Assembly (NCBI GenBank): GCA_964647825.1
Contig: CAZYJL010000004.1
Coordinates: 1 to 64,000, forward strand
Direction of reading: 5' to 3'
DNA length: 64,000 bases
Source of the DNA: VFKI01 sp964647825
GTDB taxonomy: Bacteria > Pseudomonadota > Gammaproteobacteria > DSM-16500
Made by a program: the position numbers and the translations under genes. The notes below the pieces were generated by a model. That model was not told the origin of the DNA, did no database searches, and saw nothing but the letters and a program-made list of their open reading frames with translations. Positions 1-8,548 of the stretch are shown here, piece by piece (within the stretch, counting starts at the first letter, position 1; each line of letters starts with the position of its first letter).

Positions 1-55
<55 letters not shown>

Positions 56-75
56 GCAATGCCACCGAAGCGCGA

Positions 76-104
76 ATTCTAGGGAGCGAACTCTTCCCTG
101 TCAA
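76..104 (-). promoter_or_regulatory. sigma-70 promoter of tRNA-Ala
   Basis: On the minus strand, TTGACA (104-99) and TAGAAT (81-76) are separated by exactly 17 bp, followed by a GC-rich discriminator (TCGCG) about 20 bp before the tRNA 5' end. This is the stable-RNA promoter architecture. The TGA stop of gltX (103-101) lies inside the -35 hexamer, so gltX and this tRNA promoter share bases. Confidence 0.8.
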
Positions 105-1528
105 TCAGAACCCGCTACTTTCTGCATTTTCTGTAAAAAATCTGGTGCCAACACCCTCGCAAGACGCCCCAAGACCCTTTCACGTCCTAATAATACCAAC
201 GTCACATCCATTGGTGGCGACACCGTCCCACCTGAAAGCGCCACTCGCAGCGGCTGAGCCACTTTTCCTAACTTTAGGCCTAACGACATAGCCACCTGCT
301 CGAGCGCAGCGTGTAACGGCTCTTTTTCCCAAATCGTCAGCGCTGCGAAAACCGATTGACAAACGGCAAGTGCCTGCAGAGCCTCTGCTGTCAAATTTTT
401 CTGCACCGCAGCAATATCGTAATCCACCTCGTCAGTATAAAAATACCGACTCTTTTCCGCTAACTCGCGTAACGTTTTCACCCGCTCACGCTGTGCAATA
501 ACAAGATCTGGCAATGCAGGTCCCTGAGACATATCCATACCGCTTTGCGTCATATGAAAACGCAATGCCTCAGCAACCCTTTCTGGCGGCAAGGCTTTTA
601 TGTAATGCTGATTCAGCCAAAGCAGTTTCTCTGGATTAAAGCTCGCCGCAGCGCGACTAATATGCTGCAAATCAAATAACTCGATCATGTCCGATAAAGA
701 AAATATTTCTTGATCACCATGCGACCAACCCAGTCGAACCAAATAATTCAGCAATGCTTCTGGCAAATATCCCTCATCACGATACTGCATCACACTGACC
801 GCACCATGTCGTTTCGATAAACGCTTGCCATCACTACCTAAAATCATCGAGACATGCGCATACTGCGGTACCGCATAACCCAACGTTTGCAAAATATTAA
901 TCTGTCGCGGAGTATTATTAATATGATCATCACCGCGAATCACATGCGTCACACCCATATCCGCATCATCGACTACCACCGAAAAATTATAGGTCGGCAC
1001 GCCATCGCTACGCACCAAGACTAAATCATCTAATTCCGCATTTTGAAAAACCAAATGACCACGTACCAAATCATCGAATGCGACACTGCCCGTTAATGGA
1101 TTCTTAAATCGAATCACATGATCACCCACATCCGCCGCCAAATGACGCTCACGACAAAAGCCGTCATATCTTGGCTTTTCCTTGCGCGCTAATTGGTCTT
1201 CTCGCAATACCTCTAAACGCTCTTTTGAACAGGTACAACGATACGCGGCACCCATCGTCAACAATTGCTCACTTACTGCCTGATAACGGGCAAAACGCTG
1301 GCTTTGATAATAAGGCCCAGCATCACACGGCAGATCAAGCCAGATCATGGCATCCAATATGGCTTGTACCGACTCGGCGGTCGAACGCTCACGATCTGTG
1401 TCTTCAATCCGCAGAATAAACTTCCCTTGCATTTTCTTGGCATATAGAAAGGCATAGAGCGCCGTGCGCGCGCCACCTACATGCAAATACCCCGTTGGAC
1501 TTGGCGCAAACCGTGTGACAACCGTCAT
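101..1528 (-). CDS. gltX: Glutamyl-tRNA synthetase
   Basis: Class I aminoacyl-tRNA synthetase that charges tRNA-Glu with glutamate in the cytoplasm. The 475-residue length is normal for the family. The HIGH-type signature HVGG is at residues 16-19 after APSPTG, and the KMSKS-type signature RLSKR is at 236-240. A zinc-site pattern like that of E. coli GluRS is visible (Cys98, Cys100, Cys125, His129). The ATG start at 1528 follows a purine-rich GGGGAAAAG stretch. It is divergent from tRNA-Val. Whether it is discriminating or also charges tRNA-Gln cannot be told here. The end overlaps the -35 box of the downstream tRNA-Ala promoter. Confidence 0.97.
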   Translation of the reverse strand: MTVVTRFAPSPTGYLHVGGARTALYAFLYAKKMQGKFILRIEDTDRERSTAESVQAILDAMIWLDLPCDAGPYYQSQRFARYQAVSEQLLTMGAAYRCTCSKERLEVLREDQLARKEKPRYDGFCRERHLAADVGDHVIRFKNPLTGSVAFDDLVRGHLVFQNAELDDLVLVRSDGVPTYNFSVVVDDADMGVTHVIRGDDHINNTPRQINILQTLGYAVPQYAHVSMILGSDGKRLSKRHGAVSVMQYRDEGYLPEALLNYLVRLGWSHGDQEIFSLSDMIELFDLQHISRAAASFNPEKLLWLNQHYIKALPPERVAEALRFHMTQSGMDMSQGPALPDLVIAQRERVKTLRELAEKSRYFYTDEVDYDIAAVQKNLTAEALQALAVCQSVFAALTIWEKEPLHAALEQVAMSLGLKLGKVAQPLRVALSGGTVSPPMDVTLVLLGRERVLGRLARVLAPDFLQKMQKVAGSD

Positions 1529-1595
1529 GGCTACTTTTCCCCAGTCAAAAATTAGCTTACGAAACAGGCAATAAAAAACTGGCGAAGAGTATAGA

Positions 1596-1624
1596 TTGAC
1601 GCAAAGCAGAATGCCAAATAGAAT
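1596..1624 (+). promoter_or_regulatory. sigma-70 promoter of tRNA-Val
   Basis: TTGACG (1596-1601) and TAGAAT (1619-1624) are spaced by 17 bp, with a GC-rich discriminator CGGTGCCC immediately after. Transcription would start near 1631, about ten bases before the tRNA. The architecture closely matches the tRNA-Ala promoter at 76-104, including the same -10 hexamer. The following membrane-protein gene could be read from the same start. Confidence 0.8.
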
Positions 1625-1641
1625 CGGTGCCCTTGGAAGTC

Positions 1642-1716
1642 GGGCGATTAGCTCAGCGGGAGAGCACTGCCTTCACACGGCAGGGGTCAGTGGTTCGATC
1701 CCACTATCGCCCACCA
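1642..1716 (+). tRNA. tRNA-Val (anticodon CAC), CCA encoded
   Basis: The acceptor stem GGGCGAT pairs with ATCGCCC (7 bp), followed by an encoded ACCA end. The anticodon stem CTGCC/GGCAG encloses loop TTCACAC, giving anticodon CAC, which reads GUG (Val). The T arm GTGGTTCGATCCCAC is intact. It has its own promoter. Confidence 0.95.
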
Positions 1717-1748
1717 AAAAGTGGGTCAATGACAATCAAAGGATGTCT

Positions 1749-3203
1749 ATGTCTTCAGCCATAATAAGATTTCTTTATTTATGCTTTGTTATACCCTCTC
1801 TGTTTGCTGCTTTTCTTTTCTCAGTCAAAACCTCTCTTCATAAACATATAACCATGCTTTTTATTTGGGCTGCCGTCTACTTTTATGTTTATGAAAAAAT
1901 TATAAAACAGAAAATCGCTGAGACCAGTGAAAAAAGTATAAAAAAGATACTCGCACCTGTTTTGATATTTAATTTAATTATTTTTTATTTGTTTTATTTT
2001 TCATCTTTCGAACTTGGCATCCCAAAAAATATGTTTCGAGTCGCATATCAATTCGGCAATTTCATGGATTTCATTACAATGCCAACTACCTATGTACAAG
2101 GTAGTTATAATTGGATAACCACAGGACATTTTCCCTTATCTTATGCAATCGCTAAATTTTTTGCTTTCTGTATTTCATGGTCTAACACCCACACACCTCA
2201 TTTTGAAACAATTAGAAACGGCTACCTTATTACTTGTTTCTTATGCTTTGCCACCAGCTATCCTCTTATTAGGCAAACGAAAAAAACTTTAAATCTTGAT
2301 AAAAAAAACACGTCGCTATTAGTTCCCTTTCTTCTTACATCTTATCCATTTTTTATTCTATTTGAACGAGGAAATTTTGCTTTAATTGGCTTCGCACTCT
2401 TATCACTTTTTGCATATAACTTTCAAAAAAACAATTTCAGAATCAGTGCCGGACTTTTAGGTATTCTTGCTGCTATTAAAACGCTTAATCTTATTATGCT
2501 GATATTTTTATTCTCAAAATTTAAAAAATCACATATTGCGATTGGTATTTTAACAGCAATTACTATCACAATTTTCTCCCTGATCTATTTATTTGGAATC
2601 AATATTCAACAATGGGCTTTATTTTCAAAAGCACTCATTGCACCAATAAAAAGTAAAGTTATTTTTAGCGACCCCAACAAAATTTTTGCAACAACAGGTA
2701 TTGAGGCATTTAGAGCCTTAATGCATACGCTATTAAAAAATATTCACACTGAACTCTCCTCCTACTCAAAAGCATTCAATAACATAAGCTTAATTGCAGG
2801 TGCAGGATGCATGCTTATCTTTTACTGGCGACACTCTCGTCATGCGCCATGGTATCTTGAGTTCTTATTTATCCTAACTGTTCCCATGGTTTTTCATGGC
2901 ACATCAGGTGATTACAATCTTGGTTTACTTGTTCCTTTTTATCTCGTATTACTGTGCCATTTAAAACAAGAACAGAACGTAAAAATCGCACAAATCTATT
3001 CAATTGTTTTCTTATTGCTATCAGGCCTTGCCCTTGACGTTGTCTATTGCTGCGGAAACATTCCAGACAGGTCGATCAATATCTCCCCCCGCGCAGTATT
3101 AGTTCCCTTTGCACTAACCTGTAGCATGCTACTCATTATGCTTTCACCCAAAAAACACAAAACTATTACGACACCACCTGTCGCATCAATAAAACTCAAA
3201 TAA
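1749..3203 (+). CDS. Polytopic membrane protein, GT87/DUF2029-like glycosyltransferase
   Basis: 484 residues, strongly hydrophobic, with roughly ten or more predicted membrane segments and short polar loops. The block GLLGILAAIKTLNLIMLIFL resembles the G-x-x-x-AAIK segment typical of GT87 (DUF2029) polyprenyl-phosphate-sugar dependent transferases, and the late block SGDYNLGLLVPFYLVLL is also characteristic. The reading frame is open back across tRNA-Val, but the real start is ATG 1749: AAAGG ends 6 bases before it, whereas ATG 1743 would touch the ribosome site. It begins 33 bp after the tRNA, so it may be read from the tRNA promoter. It is AT-rich compared with gltX and opens the glycan-type cluster. 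Sugar and acceptor are unknown. Confidence 0.6.
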   Translation: MSSAIIRFLYLCFVIPSLFAAFLFSVKTSLHKHITMLFIWAAVYFYVYEKIIKQKIAETSEKSIKKILAPVLIFNLIIFYLFYFSSFELGIPKNMFRVAYQFGNFMDFITMPTTYVQGSYNWITTGHFPLSYAIAKFFAFCISWSNTHTPHFETIRNGYLITCFLCFATSYPLIRQTKKTLNLDKKNTSLLVPFLLTSYPFFILFERGNFALIGFALLSLFAYNFQKNNFRISAGLLGILAAIKTLNLIMLIFLFSKFKKSHIAIGILTAITITIFSLIYLFGINIQQWALFSKALIAPIKSKVIFSDPNKIFATTGIEAFRALMHTLLKNIHTELSSYSKAFNNISLIAGAGCMLIFYWRHSRHAPWYLEFLFILTVPMVFHGTSGDYNLGLLVPFYLVLLCHLKQEQNVKIAQIYSIVFLLLSGLALDVVYCCGNIPDRSINISPRAVLVPFALTCSMLLIMLSPKKHKTITTPPVASIKLK

Positions 3204-3204
3204 C

Positions 3205-4008
3205 CTAGTTTTTTTCAATAGCAAAAAAAGCAGCCACGGTTTCTAGAGCGGTAAATAATGCTTGTCTACCCGTATTTTTCATTTCCAAAGATATCCAGCC
3301 TTGATAACCACCTTCGACTAACAACTGAACAAAGCGTTGATGCTCAAGACGTGCTTCAACTGCAGCCAACATCGGCTCACTAATATGCACATGACTCACG
3401 TAAGGCATTGCATCAACCACTACTTGTAGATCTTCTTGATTTGCCAATATCGTTCCCAAATCAAGATTTAACCTAAAAAAAGGCGAGGCAATTTCTTTTA
3501 CAAGTGTTAATGCTTCGTACGTTGTATTTAAATAATTTGTTCCATAAATAGCAGGATTCGCTTCCATACCAATAATAACGTTCTTTGTAGCAGCAATCTC
3601 AGCACATGTAGCAAAAAAATCGACACCCTGAGACAATTGATCAGGATGCATTACTACTCTATTGCGTGGATTACCAAAAACCACATGAGGACAATCAATT
3701 GCTGCAGCAAAATCTAACGCTGAATTCATATACTGAAGCAAAAAATCACGCTCTTCTTTTGTGCCAAATATCTGCTCTTTGACGCCATACCAGAGAGACT
3801 GCATGGAACATATACTAAAATCCCATTGATTTTTAATGTCAGCAACAATAGATTTCGCTAACGTAATATTTTCTGGCAGATATGGTTTCTCTGGCACTAA
3901 ACGCGTCGGTGCAATTTCTATTGCAGAAAATCCTTCTTTTTTAAGTTTAGTATAAATGTCTGCATCATCTTCAACACACCATGCAATATTTGAAGCAGCT
4001 AATTTCAT
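3205..4008 (-). CDS. Sugar phosphate isomerase/epimerase-like TIM-barrel protein
   Basis: 267 residues. Segments HVVFGNPRNR, IIGMEANPAIYG, LNLDLGTILAN, VSHVHISEP and WISLEMK are the strand ends of an AP-endonuclease-2/xylose-isomerase type TIM barrel, carrying the Glu, Asp, His and Glu that normally bind the metal. Members isomerise or epimerise sugars and inositol derivatives; the substrate is not deducible. Its ATG overlaps the stop of the upstream aldo/keto reductase (ATGA at 4005-4008), so the two are translationally coupled. It is the last gene of the minus-strand glycan operon and ends 1 bp from the convergent membrane-protein gene. Confidence 0.75.
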   Translation of the reverse strand: MKLAASNIAWCVEDDADIYTKLKKEGFSAIEIAPTRLVPEKPYLPENITLAKSIVADIKNQWDFSICSMQSLWYGVKEQIFGTKEERDFLLQYMNSALDFAAAIDCPHVVFGNPRNRVVMHPDQLSQGVDFFATCAEIAATKNVIIGMEANPAIYGTNYLNTTYEALTLVKEIASPFFRLNLDLGTILANQEDLQVVVDAMPYVSHVHISEPMLAAVEARLEHQRFVQLLVEGGYQGWISLEMKNTGRQALFTALETVAAFFAIEKN

Positions 4009-4961
4009 ACATTCTCCAAACGAAACGCATCAAGCTCGGCCCAAAATGCGTCGGGGATAATCGCTTGTAATGCCGCCATATTTTCTATTAACTGATTTGG
4101 ACTACTTGCACCAAGAACGGGGAAGACATCGCGGCGCAATACCCACTGAATGGCTGCATGACTCCCTTTTACACCATACTGTTGGCAAATTTTTGAGAAA
4201 TAATCAATGCGCTCTTTATTTTGTTGATATATTTTTTGTGTTTTATCGTACCCAAGCTGCGCGCTTTTTGCGATACGTGACCCCTGAGGAATGGTATGCT
4301 GATATTTCCCTGTCAGCAATCCCTGAGCCAAAGGAGAAAAGCCCAACATCCCAACCCCATGTGCCTCACAAAATTGCCTCACGCCATTTGTATCTGCTTT
4401 ATTAATCGCGTAAGAATAAATAAACTGATCCAAAATGGGTTTTTCCAAACCCAGTCGATCACAAACATCATGACATTCTACCAACGCTTCCAAAGGCCAC
4501 TCAGAGGTTGCCCAATAAAGCACACGACCGGAATCAATTAACGAATTAAATAGTCTAACCACTTCTTCCATTGGTGTATCAGGATCGTAGCGATGCGCAT
4601 AATAAATATCGATATAATCCAACCCTAATCGTTCTAATGATTCGGCAAAAGCCCAACGAATATGTTTACGACTTAATCCTTTATGATAAACATAGGGACC
4701 TATTGGCCAAGAGCCTTTTGTTGCTAAAACATACTCTTGTCTAGGATATTTTTTTAAGGCTTGTCCTAAAAGATGCTCAGCCTTCCCTTCACCGTAATTA
4801 TTTGACGTATCAAACGAACGAATACCTAAATCCCAAGCTGCATCAATCATTGCCTGTGCATAATCAAGGCCTAAATCTTCTGTGCCTATCGTTAAAGCAC
4901 TACCAAAAGTAATGGGTGATAATTTTAACCCTGACTTACCAACATTTTTAAACTGCGTCAT
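4005..4961 (-). CDS. Aldo/keto reductase
   Basis: 318 residues from the chosen ATG at 4961, which lies behind a GAGAG purine stretch; the frame is open further upstream into the glycosyltransferase. FDTSNNYGEGKAEHLLGQAL carries the catalytic Asp and Tyr, LATKG the catalytic Lys, and DIYYAHRYDP the catalytic His of the aldo/keto reductase (alpha/beta)8 barrel. GFSPLAQGLLTGKY and the C-terminal LGASSPNQLIENMAAL form the NADPH site. It resembles the Tas/Kv-beta-like branch. It overlaps the upstream GT2 gene by 14 bp and is coupled to the isomerase downstream. A role in reducing or oxidising a sugar intermediate of the same cluster is inferred. Confidence 0.85.
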   Translation of the reverse strand: MTQFKNVGKSGLKLSPITFGSALTIGTEDLGLDYAQAMIDAAWDLGIRSFDTSNNYGEGKAEHLLGQALKKYPRQEYVLATKGSWPIGPYVYHKGLSRKHIRWAFAESLERLGLDYIDIYYAHRYDPDTPMEEVVRLFNSLIDSGRVLYWATSEWPLEALVECHDVCDRLGLEKPILDQFIYSYAINKADTNGVRQFCEAHGVGMLGFSPLAQGLLTGKYQHTIPQGSRIAKSAQLGYDKTQKIYQQNKERIDYFSKICQQYGVKGSHAAIQWVLRRDVFPVLGASSPNQLIENMAALQAIIPDAFWAELDAFRLENV

Positions 4962-5916
4962 TATTCCGCTCTCTCTTACGTGCAGATTCACTCGGACGAA
5001 AATCATAAATTAAAAAACTTGGTCTCTTTTTTACTTCAATATAAATTTGACTTAGATACTCGGCAATAACAGAAATTATAAAAAATAAAAGTGTAAACAA
5101 TAAAGAAACCACTGCTGAAATCAAAAAAAATGGCTTCCACTCAGTACGCACAAAAAACACACCTACCAATGAAAAAAGTGTTAGGAAAAATGCAGCAAAA
5201 ACTGTATAAAAGATTTTATGTAAAGGCTCAACAGAAATACCTGTCAAACTATCCATAGCATATCGAATCATCGAACGTAAACTATATTTCGTTTTTCCAG
5301 CAAAGCGTTTATCTCGATGATAAGCAACAACAGACGTTTTCATGCCAAGAAAAGGAACTGCAACACGAAAAACTCTATTCACTTCAGGTAATGCCAACAA
5401 TGCAGAGACCGCTTTACGATTCATCAAACGAAAATTTGCTGCATCTTTCTCTAACCGTAGTTTCCCTGATAACACAGTTAACGTTTTATAAAAAAACTTT
5501 GCACTTAACCGTTTAAACAAACCATCATGCGAGCGACCCGCTCGTGATCCCACGACAATATCTGCACCATTTTCCCATTCTTTTACCATTTCTAAAATGA
5601 TACTAGGAGGATCTTGCAGATCCGCATCCATCACAACAACAGCGTCTCCCCTTGCCATTTGAAGACCCGCGTAAACTGCTCCCTCTAATCCAAAATTTCG
5701 TGACAACTGCACAACTGAAACAATATCAGAAAAACTATTCTGCACTTGATACATTTGCTCAAGCGTTCCATCAATCGAGCCATCATCAACTAAAACCAAT
5801 TCAAAATCATAAAACTCTGTGATTGGTTGAAGAGCCTGTAACACTTCTTTGCAAAAACGAGAAACCAGCGCTTCTTCATTGTACATTGGACCAATAATAG
5901 ATATCATTTTTTTCAT
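4948..5916 (-). CDS. GT2 family glycosyltransferase, polyprenyl-phosphate type (GtrB/DPM1-like)
   Basis: 322 residues. The N-terminal GT-A domain has the nucleotide site IIGPMYNEE, VLVDDGSIDGT and the metal-binding DADLQDPP; QLSRNFGLEGAVYAGL is typical of undecaprenyl-phosphate sugar transferases. Two hydrophobic segments follow in the last 100 residues (IFYTVFAAFFLTLFSLVGVF and a second one near FFLISAVVSLLFTLLFF), as in GtrB/ArnC. It should load a sugar from a nucleotide donor onto undecaprenyl phosphate at the inner membrane, which would feed a GT87-like transferase such as the one at 1749-3203. ATG 5916 is preceded by CAGGAAATCAG; an upstream GTG in the same frame has no clear ribosome site. 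Confidence 0.85.
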   Translation of the reverse strand: MKKMISIIGPMYNEEALVSRFCKEVLQALQPITEFYDFELVLVDDGSIDGTLEQMYQVQNSFSDIVSVVQLSRNFGLEGAVYAGLQMARGDAVVVMDADLQDPPSIILEMVKEWENGADIVVGSRAGRSHDGLFKRLSAKFFYKTLTVLSGKLRLEKDAANFRLMNRKAVSALLALPEVNRVFRVAVPFLGMKTSVVAYHRDKRFAGKTKYSLRSMIRYAMDSLTGISVEPLHKIFYTVFAAFFLTLFSLVGVFFVRTEWKPFFLISAVVSLLFTLLFFIISVIAEYLSQIYIEVKKRPSFLIYDFRPSESARKRERNNDAV

Positions 5917-6009
5917 TAAGCTGATTTCCTGTGGCACTTTAAAATGCTAAAAATTTAAAAAAATAAATAAATAATTAAATTTTTTCCCATTACTTTTAAC
6001 ACTATCACT

Positions 6010-7137
6010 TTACTGAAACTCTGCATCAATTCTTTCTAGTACATCGTAAATATTATCAATTTTACTACCTAAAATTGAATAACAATTAGGGAGGCCACTA
6101 TTCTTCTCAAAAAAAATAGGACGCCCATCATCTACCTCATTTTTTGCTAGTACGGTTTTAACTTCAAATAAAGAATCTACATATTTAGCTTCCGACATAA
6201 TTGGGAAATACCGAGCGACATCTCTTATCATAAAATCAAAATGCGTAACGCAGTTATAATCCAGCTGCTTTTGATAGGGGTCAATTCCTCGCTTATCTAT
6301 CCAATTAAAATGTGGGGTATAGCGTACATGTGACAAAGTATGCAATCCTCTTGCTGGAAATGGCATCATTGAAAAGAAAGGACCATCCATGACAGTGACA
6401 CCGAATGTTTCTAATATGGGTGGCACTTGTATTAATGCCATCTCTGTCAATTCCTGCTTTAGTCCAATCTGTAACTCAGGGAAATCACCATTAAATTGAC
6501 TCAATCCACTGTATGTACAATTAAACACATAATCACACATAATTACTTCTTGATTGTGATGATGTTCCTCTATGCTCGGCTGTAATGTAACCAAGTGTTG
6601 ATTTGCGTTTAACGCTTTTATACAAATTGCCCTCATATTAAAAAGAATTTTCACATCATTTTCATTTAGTTCACGTATTGCTTGCTTCGCTAGAACACTC
6701 GCATCAAAAACAGGTTCTTCAACAAGGAAAACTTTTTCAATTAATTTAGGCTCAAATAATGCCGATAAATTAGAACTAGCAAGTTGAAGGTTAGCGCCAA
6801 TCTCACGACAGAAACGCTCGAATTGTTTAGCCGTCACTTTAGAGTTTCGCCTAGCTACTGCATAAAGATGTATAAAATCAGATTTAATTGCTTGTGACCA
6901 ATTCGATATAAATCTAGGTAGATTCACTCTGCTTCTATAAGCGGTTGTAAAACTTCGAGGATAATGATAACCGTTATGCACTCGTGCTTGATTATTATAT
7001 GACGCTCTTTTTAACAATTGACATTCTTTTTCAACTAGTAGAACACGACGCAAACCATGTTGTTTCACAAGATGAACAGCAATGGCCGTACCATAAAATC
7101 CCCCACCGATTACAACCGCATCGACGTGACTATCCAT
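6010..7137 (-). CDS. FAD-dependent oxidoreductase (DAO-like fold)
   Basis: 375 residues. The N-terminal Rossmann dinucleotide motif VVIGGGFYGTAIAVHL (residues about 8-23) and VLLVEKE define an FAD-binding amine-oxidase/DAO type protein, and the C-terminal SILGSKIDNIYDVLERI fits the second FAD contact. The sequence NNQARVHNGYHYPRS near residue 48 is a conserved-looking active-site strip. The substrate is unknown. It overlaps the upstream glycosyltransferase by 8 bp and precedes another one, so it is probably part of the same glycan operon, perhaps oxidising a sugar or lipid-linked sugar (inference). The 93-bp gap to the next gene is AT-rich, with no clear terminator. Confidence 0.7.
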   Translation of the reverse strand: MDSHVDAVVIGGGFYGTAIAVHLVKQHGLRRVLLVEKECQLLKRASYNNQARVHNGYHYPRSFTTAYRSRVNLPRFISNWSQAIKSDFIHLYAVARRNSKVTAKQFERFCREIGANLQLASSNLSALFEPKLIEKVFLVEEPVFDASVLAKQAIRELNENDVKILFNMRAICIKALNANQHLVTLQPSIEEHHHNQEVIMCDYVFNCTYSGLSQFNGDFPELQIGLKQELTEMALIQVPPILETFGVTVMDGPFFSMMPFPARGLHTLSHVRYTPHFNWIDKRGIDPYQKQLDYNCVTHFDFMIRDVARYFPIMSEAKYVDSLFEVKTVLAKNEVDDGRPIFFEKNSGLPNCYSILGSKIDNIYDVLERIDAEFQ

Positions 7138-8149
7138 GTGAGCTAGAAGTTTTTTCTGTAAATGGTGTCGAAACTACTTCTTCGATGTTTAATTTTTCTA
7201 GCCTTGTTATTCGAGCGCTTTTGAATTCTTGACCAATATGATAAAGCGGCCCTTCATTTGATAAACTAGCCATATGCAACACATATTCACCTAAAACCCA
7301 CAAGACTAACGTGACTAAAAAAAACATTCCTGATTGCTGCAAAGAAAGACTCACCCAACCGGGCGCTATATTTGTTTTGAAAATCCCAATTGCAACAACA
7401 TAGATAGAATAAATAAAATTAGCAACTGCACCAAACAATGAAAGCAACGTAACTAAGCGCATTGGTACTCTTGTTGTTGAGACCAATAAACGTATTCCTC
7501 TATCAATACTTTCACCCAATTTTTTTTTCGATGATGCAAGAGGGCGTGCACTATACGGCATATTTACTCGAGAAAAACCGCCGGTAACAGGTAAATGTCG
7601 GTACGTTAAAGCTGGCTGAGGATGTTGCAAAATGAAATTCACTACTCGCTTGCTCAACAGCCTATACTGTGGTGCTTCTTTCGCCAAATGAACACCATTA
7701 AATGATTTATAAAGTCTATCAAAAACAAAAGATGCAGCACGATAAAAAAAACTTTGCGAAGTCTTATCTTGATTATTCGCAAAAACCACATCAATTCCAT
7801 TCAATGCTTTATCGAGCATTTCTGGTAAAAAAGCAATATCGTCTATCAATGGGTCAATAACGGCAACAAAATCACCTAGGGCATTTTCCAAACCAATCCA
7901 TGATGCAGTATCTGTATCCACTTCCTTAATTAGAGAATACACTTGCAAATTAGGCAAACCATCCTCTTTTGTCATCTCTTGTAAAATAGACAGAGTTCCA
8001 TCATCCGAAGCATTATTTATGATAATTAATTCATAATCACTTACAAGCGGCGCAAGATGCTTTGCGGCACTTTGCAATATACTTTTAAGCTGACTCTCCT
8101 GATTTCTTACAACACAAACAACTGATAAAAAAAGAGAAAAAAATGCCAT
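7130..8149 (-). CDS. GT2-like glycosyltransferase with altered DxD region and C-terminal membrane segments
   Basis: 339 residues. The fold is recognisable from VVCVVRNQESQL, LIIINNASDDGT and a DPM1-like layout with two C-terminal hydrophobic stretches (LVTLLSLFGAVANFIYSIYV and FFLVTLVLWVLGEYVLHMA). Where relatives have DADLQDP this protein has VIDPLIDDI, so the usual metal-binding DxD is changed and activity is uncertain. It may be a divergent transferase or a non-catalytic partner of the other GT2 protein. It is the first gene of the minus-strand operon 8149-3205. The ribosome site is weak (GGGG ten bases upstream of the ATG). Confidence 0.65.
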   Translation of the reverse strand: MAFFSLFLSVVCVVRNQESQLKSILQSAAKHLAPLVSDYELIIINNASDDGTLSILQEMTKEDGLPNLQVYSLIKEVDTDTASWIGLENALGDFVAVIDPLIDDIAFLPEMLDKALNGIDVVFANNQDKTSQSFFYRAASFVFDRLYKSFNGVHLAKEAPQYRLLSKRVVNFILQHPQPALTYRHLPVTGGFSRVNMPYSARPLASSKKKLGESIDRGIRLLVSTTRVPMRLVTLLSLFGAVANFIYSIYVVAIGIFKTNIAPGWVSLSLQQSGMFFLVTLVLWVLGEYVLHMASLSNEGPLYHIGQEFKSARITRLEKLNIEEVVSTPFTEKTSSSHG

Positions 8150-8280
8150 CTTTCACGCACCCCACACAACCTAAAACTGTTACGAAGTTAAGAGAAAAGT
8201 TAACACCTATTCTCATCCAAATAATTTACTGGAAGTCTTTTACTTAATAGACTAAAAAAATTTGTTAATTTTAACATAAT

Positions 8281-8328
8281 TTTTACAAATTATAACGCTT
8301 ACCCTTTTACAAATTATAACGCTTACCC
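8281..8328. repeat. 24-bp perfect tandem direct repeat, two copies
   Basis: The unit TTTTACAAATTATAACGCTT plus ACCC occurs at 8281-8304 and again at 8305-8328 without a mismatch. It lies in the 399-bp gap between the GT2 gene start and the monooxygenase end, about 130 bp upstream of the GT2 start codon, where it could belong to the operon promoter region. The two copies suggest a recent slippage duplication. Confidence 0.9.
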
Positions 8329-8368
8329 TGATACTCTATCGCTTAAATCAAAAAGCAAGTCGATTGTT

Positions 8369-8543
8369 ACAGCTTAAATCGTCAGGATTTTCTTAGTTCG
8401 CTGCATAGCACCCCCCACCAAAACAGCAATCGATCAAAGCAGTGCTCTTTTGTCATTCATAAAGCTTATCTTTATTGATAAATCGCAACCTACTATTAGG
8501 AGACTGCAGTCGGCGAATAAAAAAACCTGACAATCGGCGCTGT
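8369..8543. repeat. Palindromic element F (family 1, divergent copy)
   Basis: The ends ACAGC...TCGTCAGGATTTT and AAAACCTGACAAT...GCTGT are imperfect inverted repeats about 30 bp long. Read on the minus strand, the core shares GCTTTATGAA, GCTTTGATC and GCTATGCAG with elements A-C. The right end stops 6 bp short of the monooxygenase stop codon. The rest of the 399-bp gap holds only AT-rich DNA and the 24-bp tandem repeat. Confidence 0.65.
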
Positions 8544-8548
8544 GACAG

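Noticed and set aside
1596..1748. N-terminal extension of the membrane protein through tRNA-Val
   Set aside because: The extension encodes the tRNA itself and includes its promoter; a good ribosome site marks ATG 1749.
1642..1748. tRNA-Val as attachment site of an integrated island
   Set aside because: No second copy of the tRNA 3' end and no integrase was found in the window.
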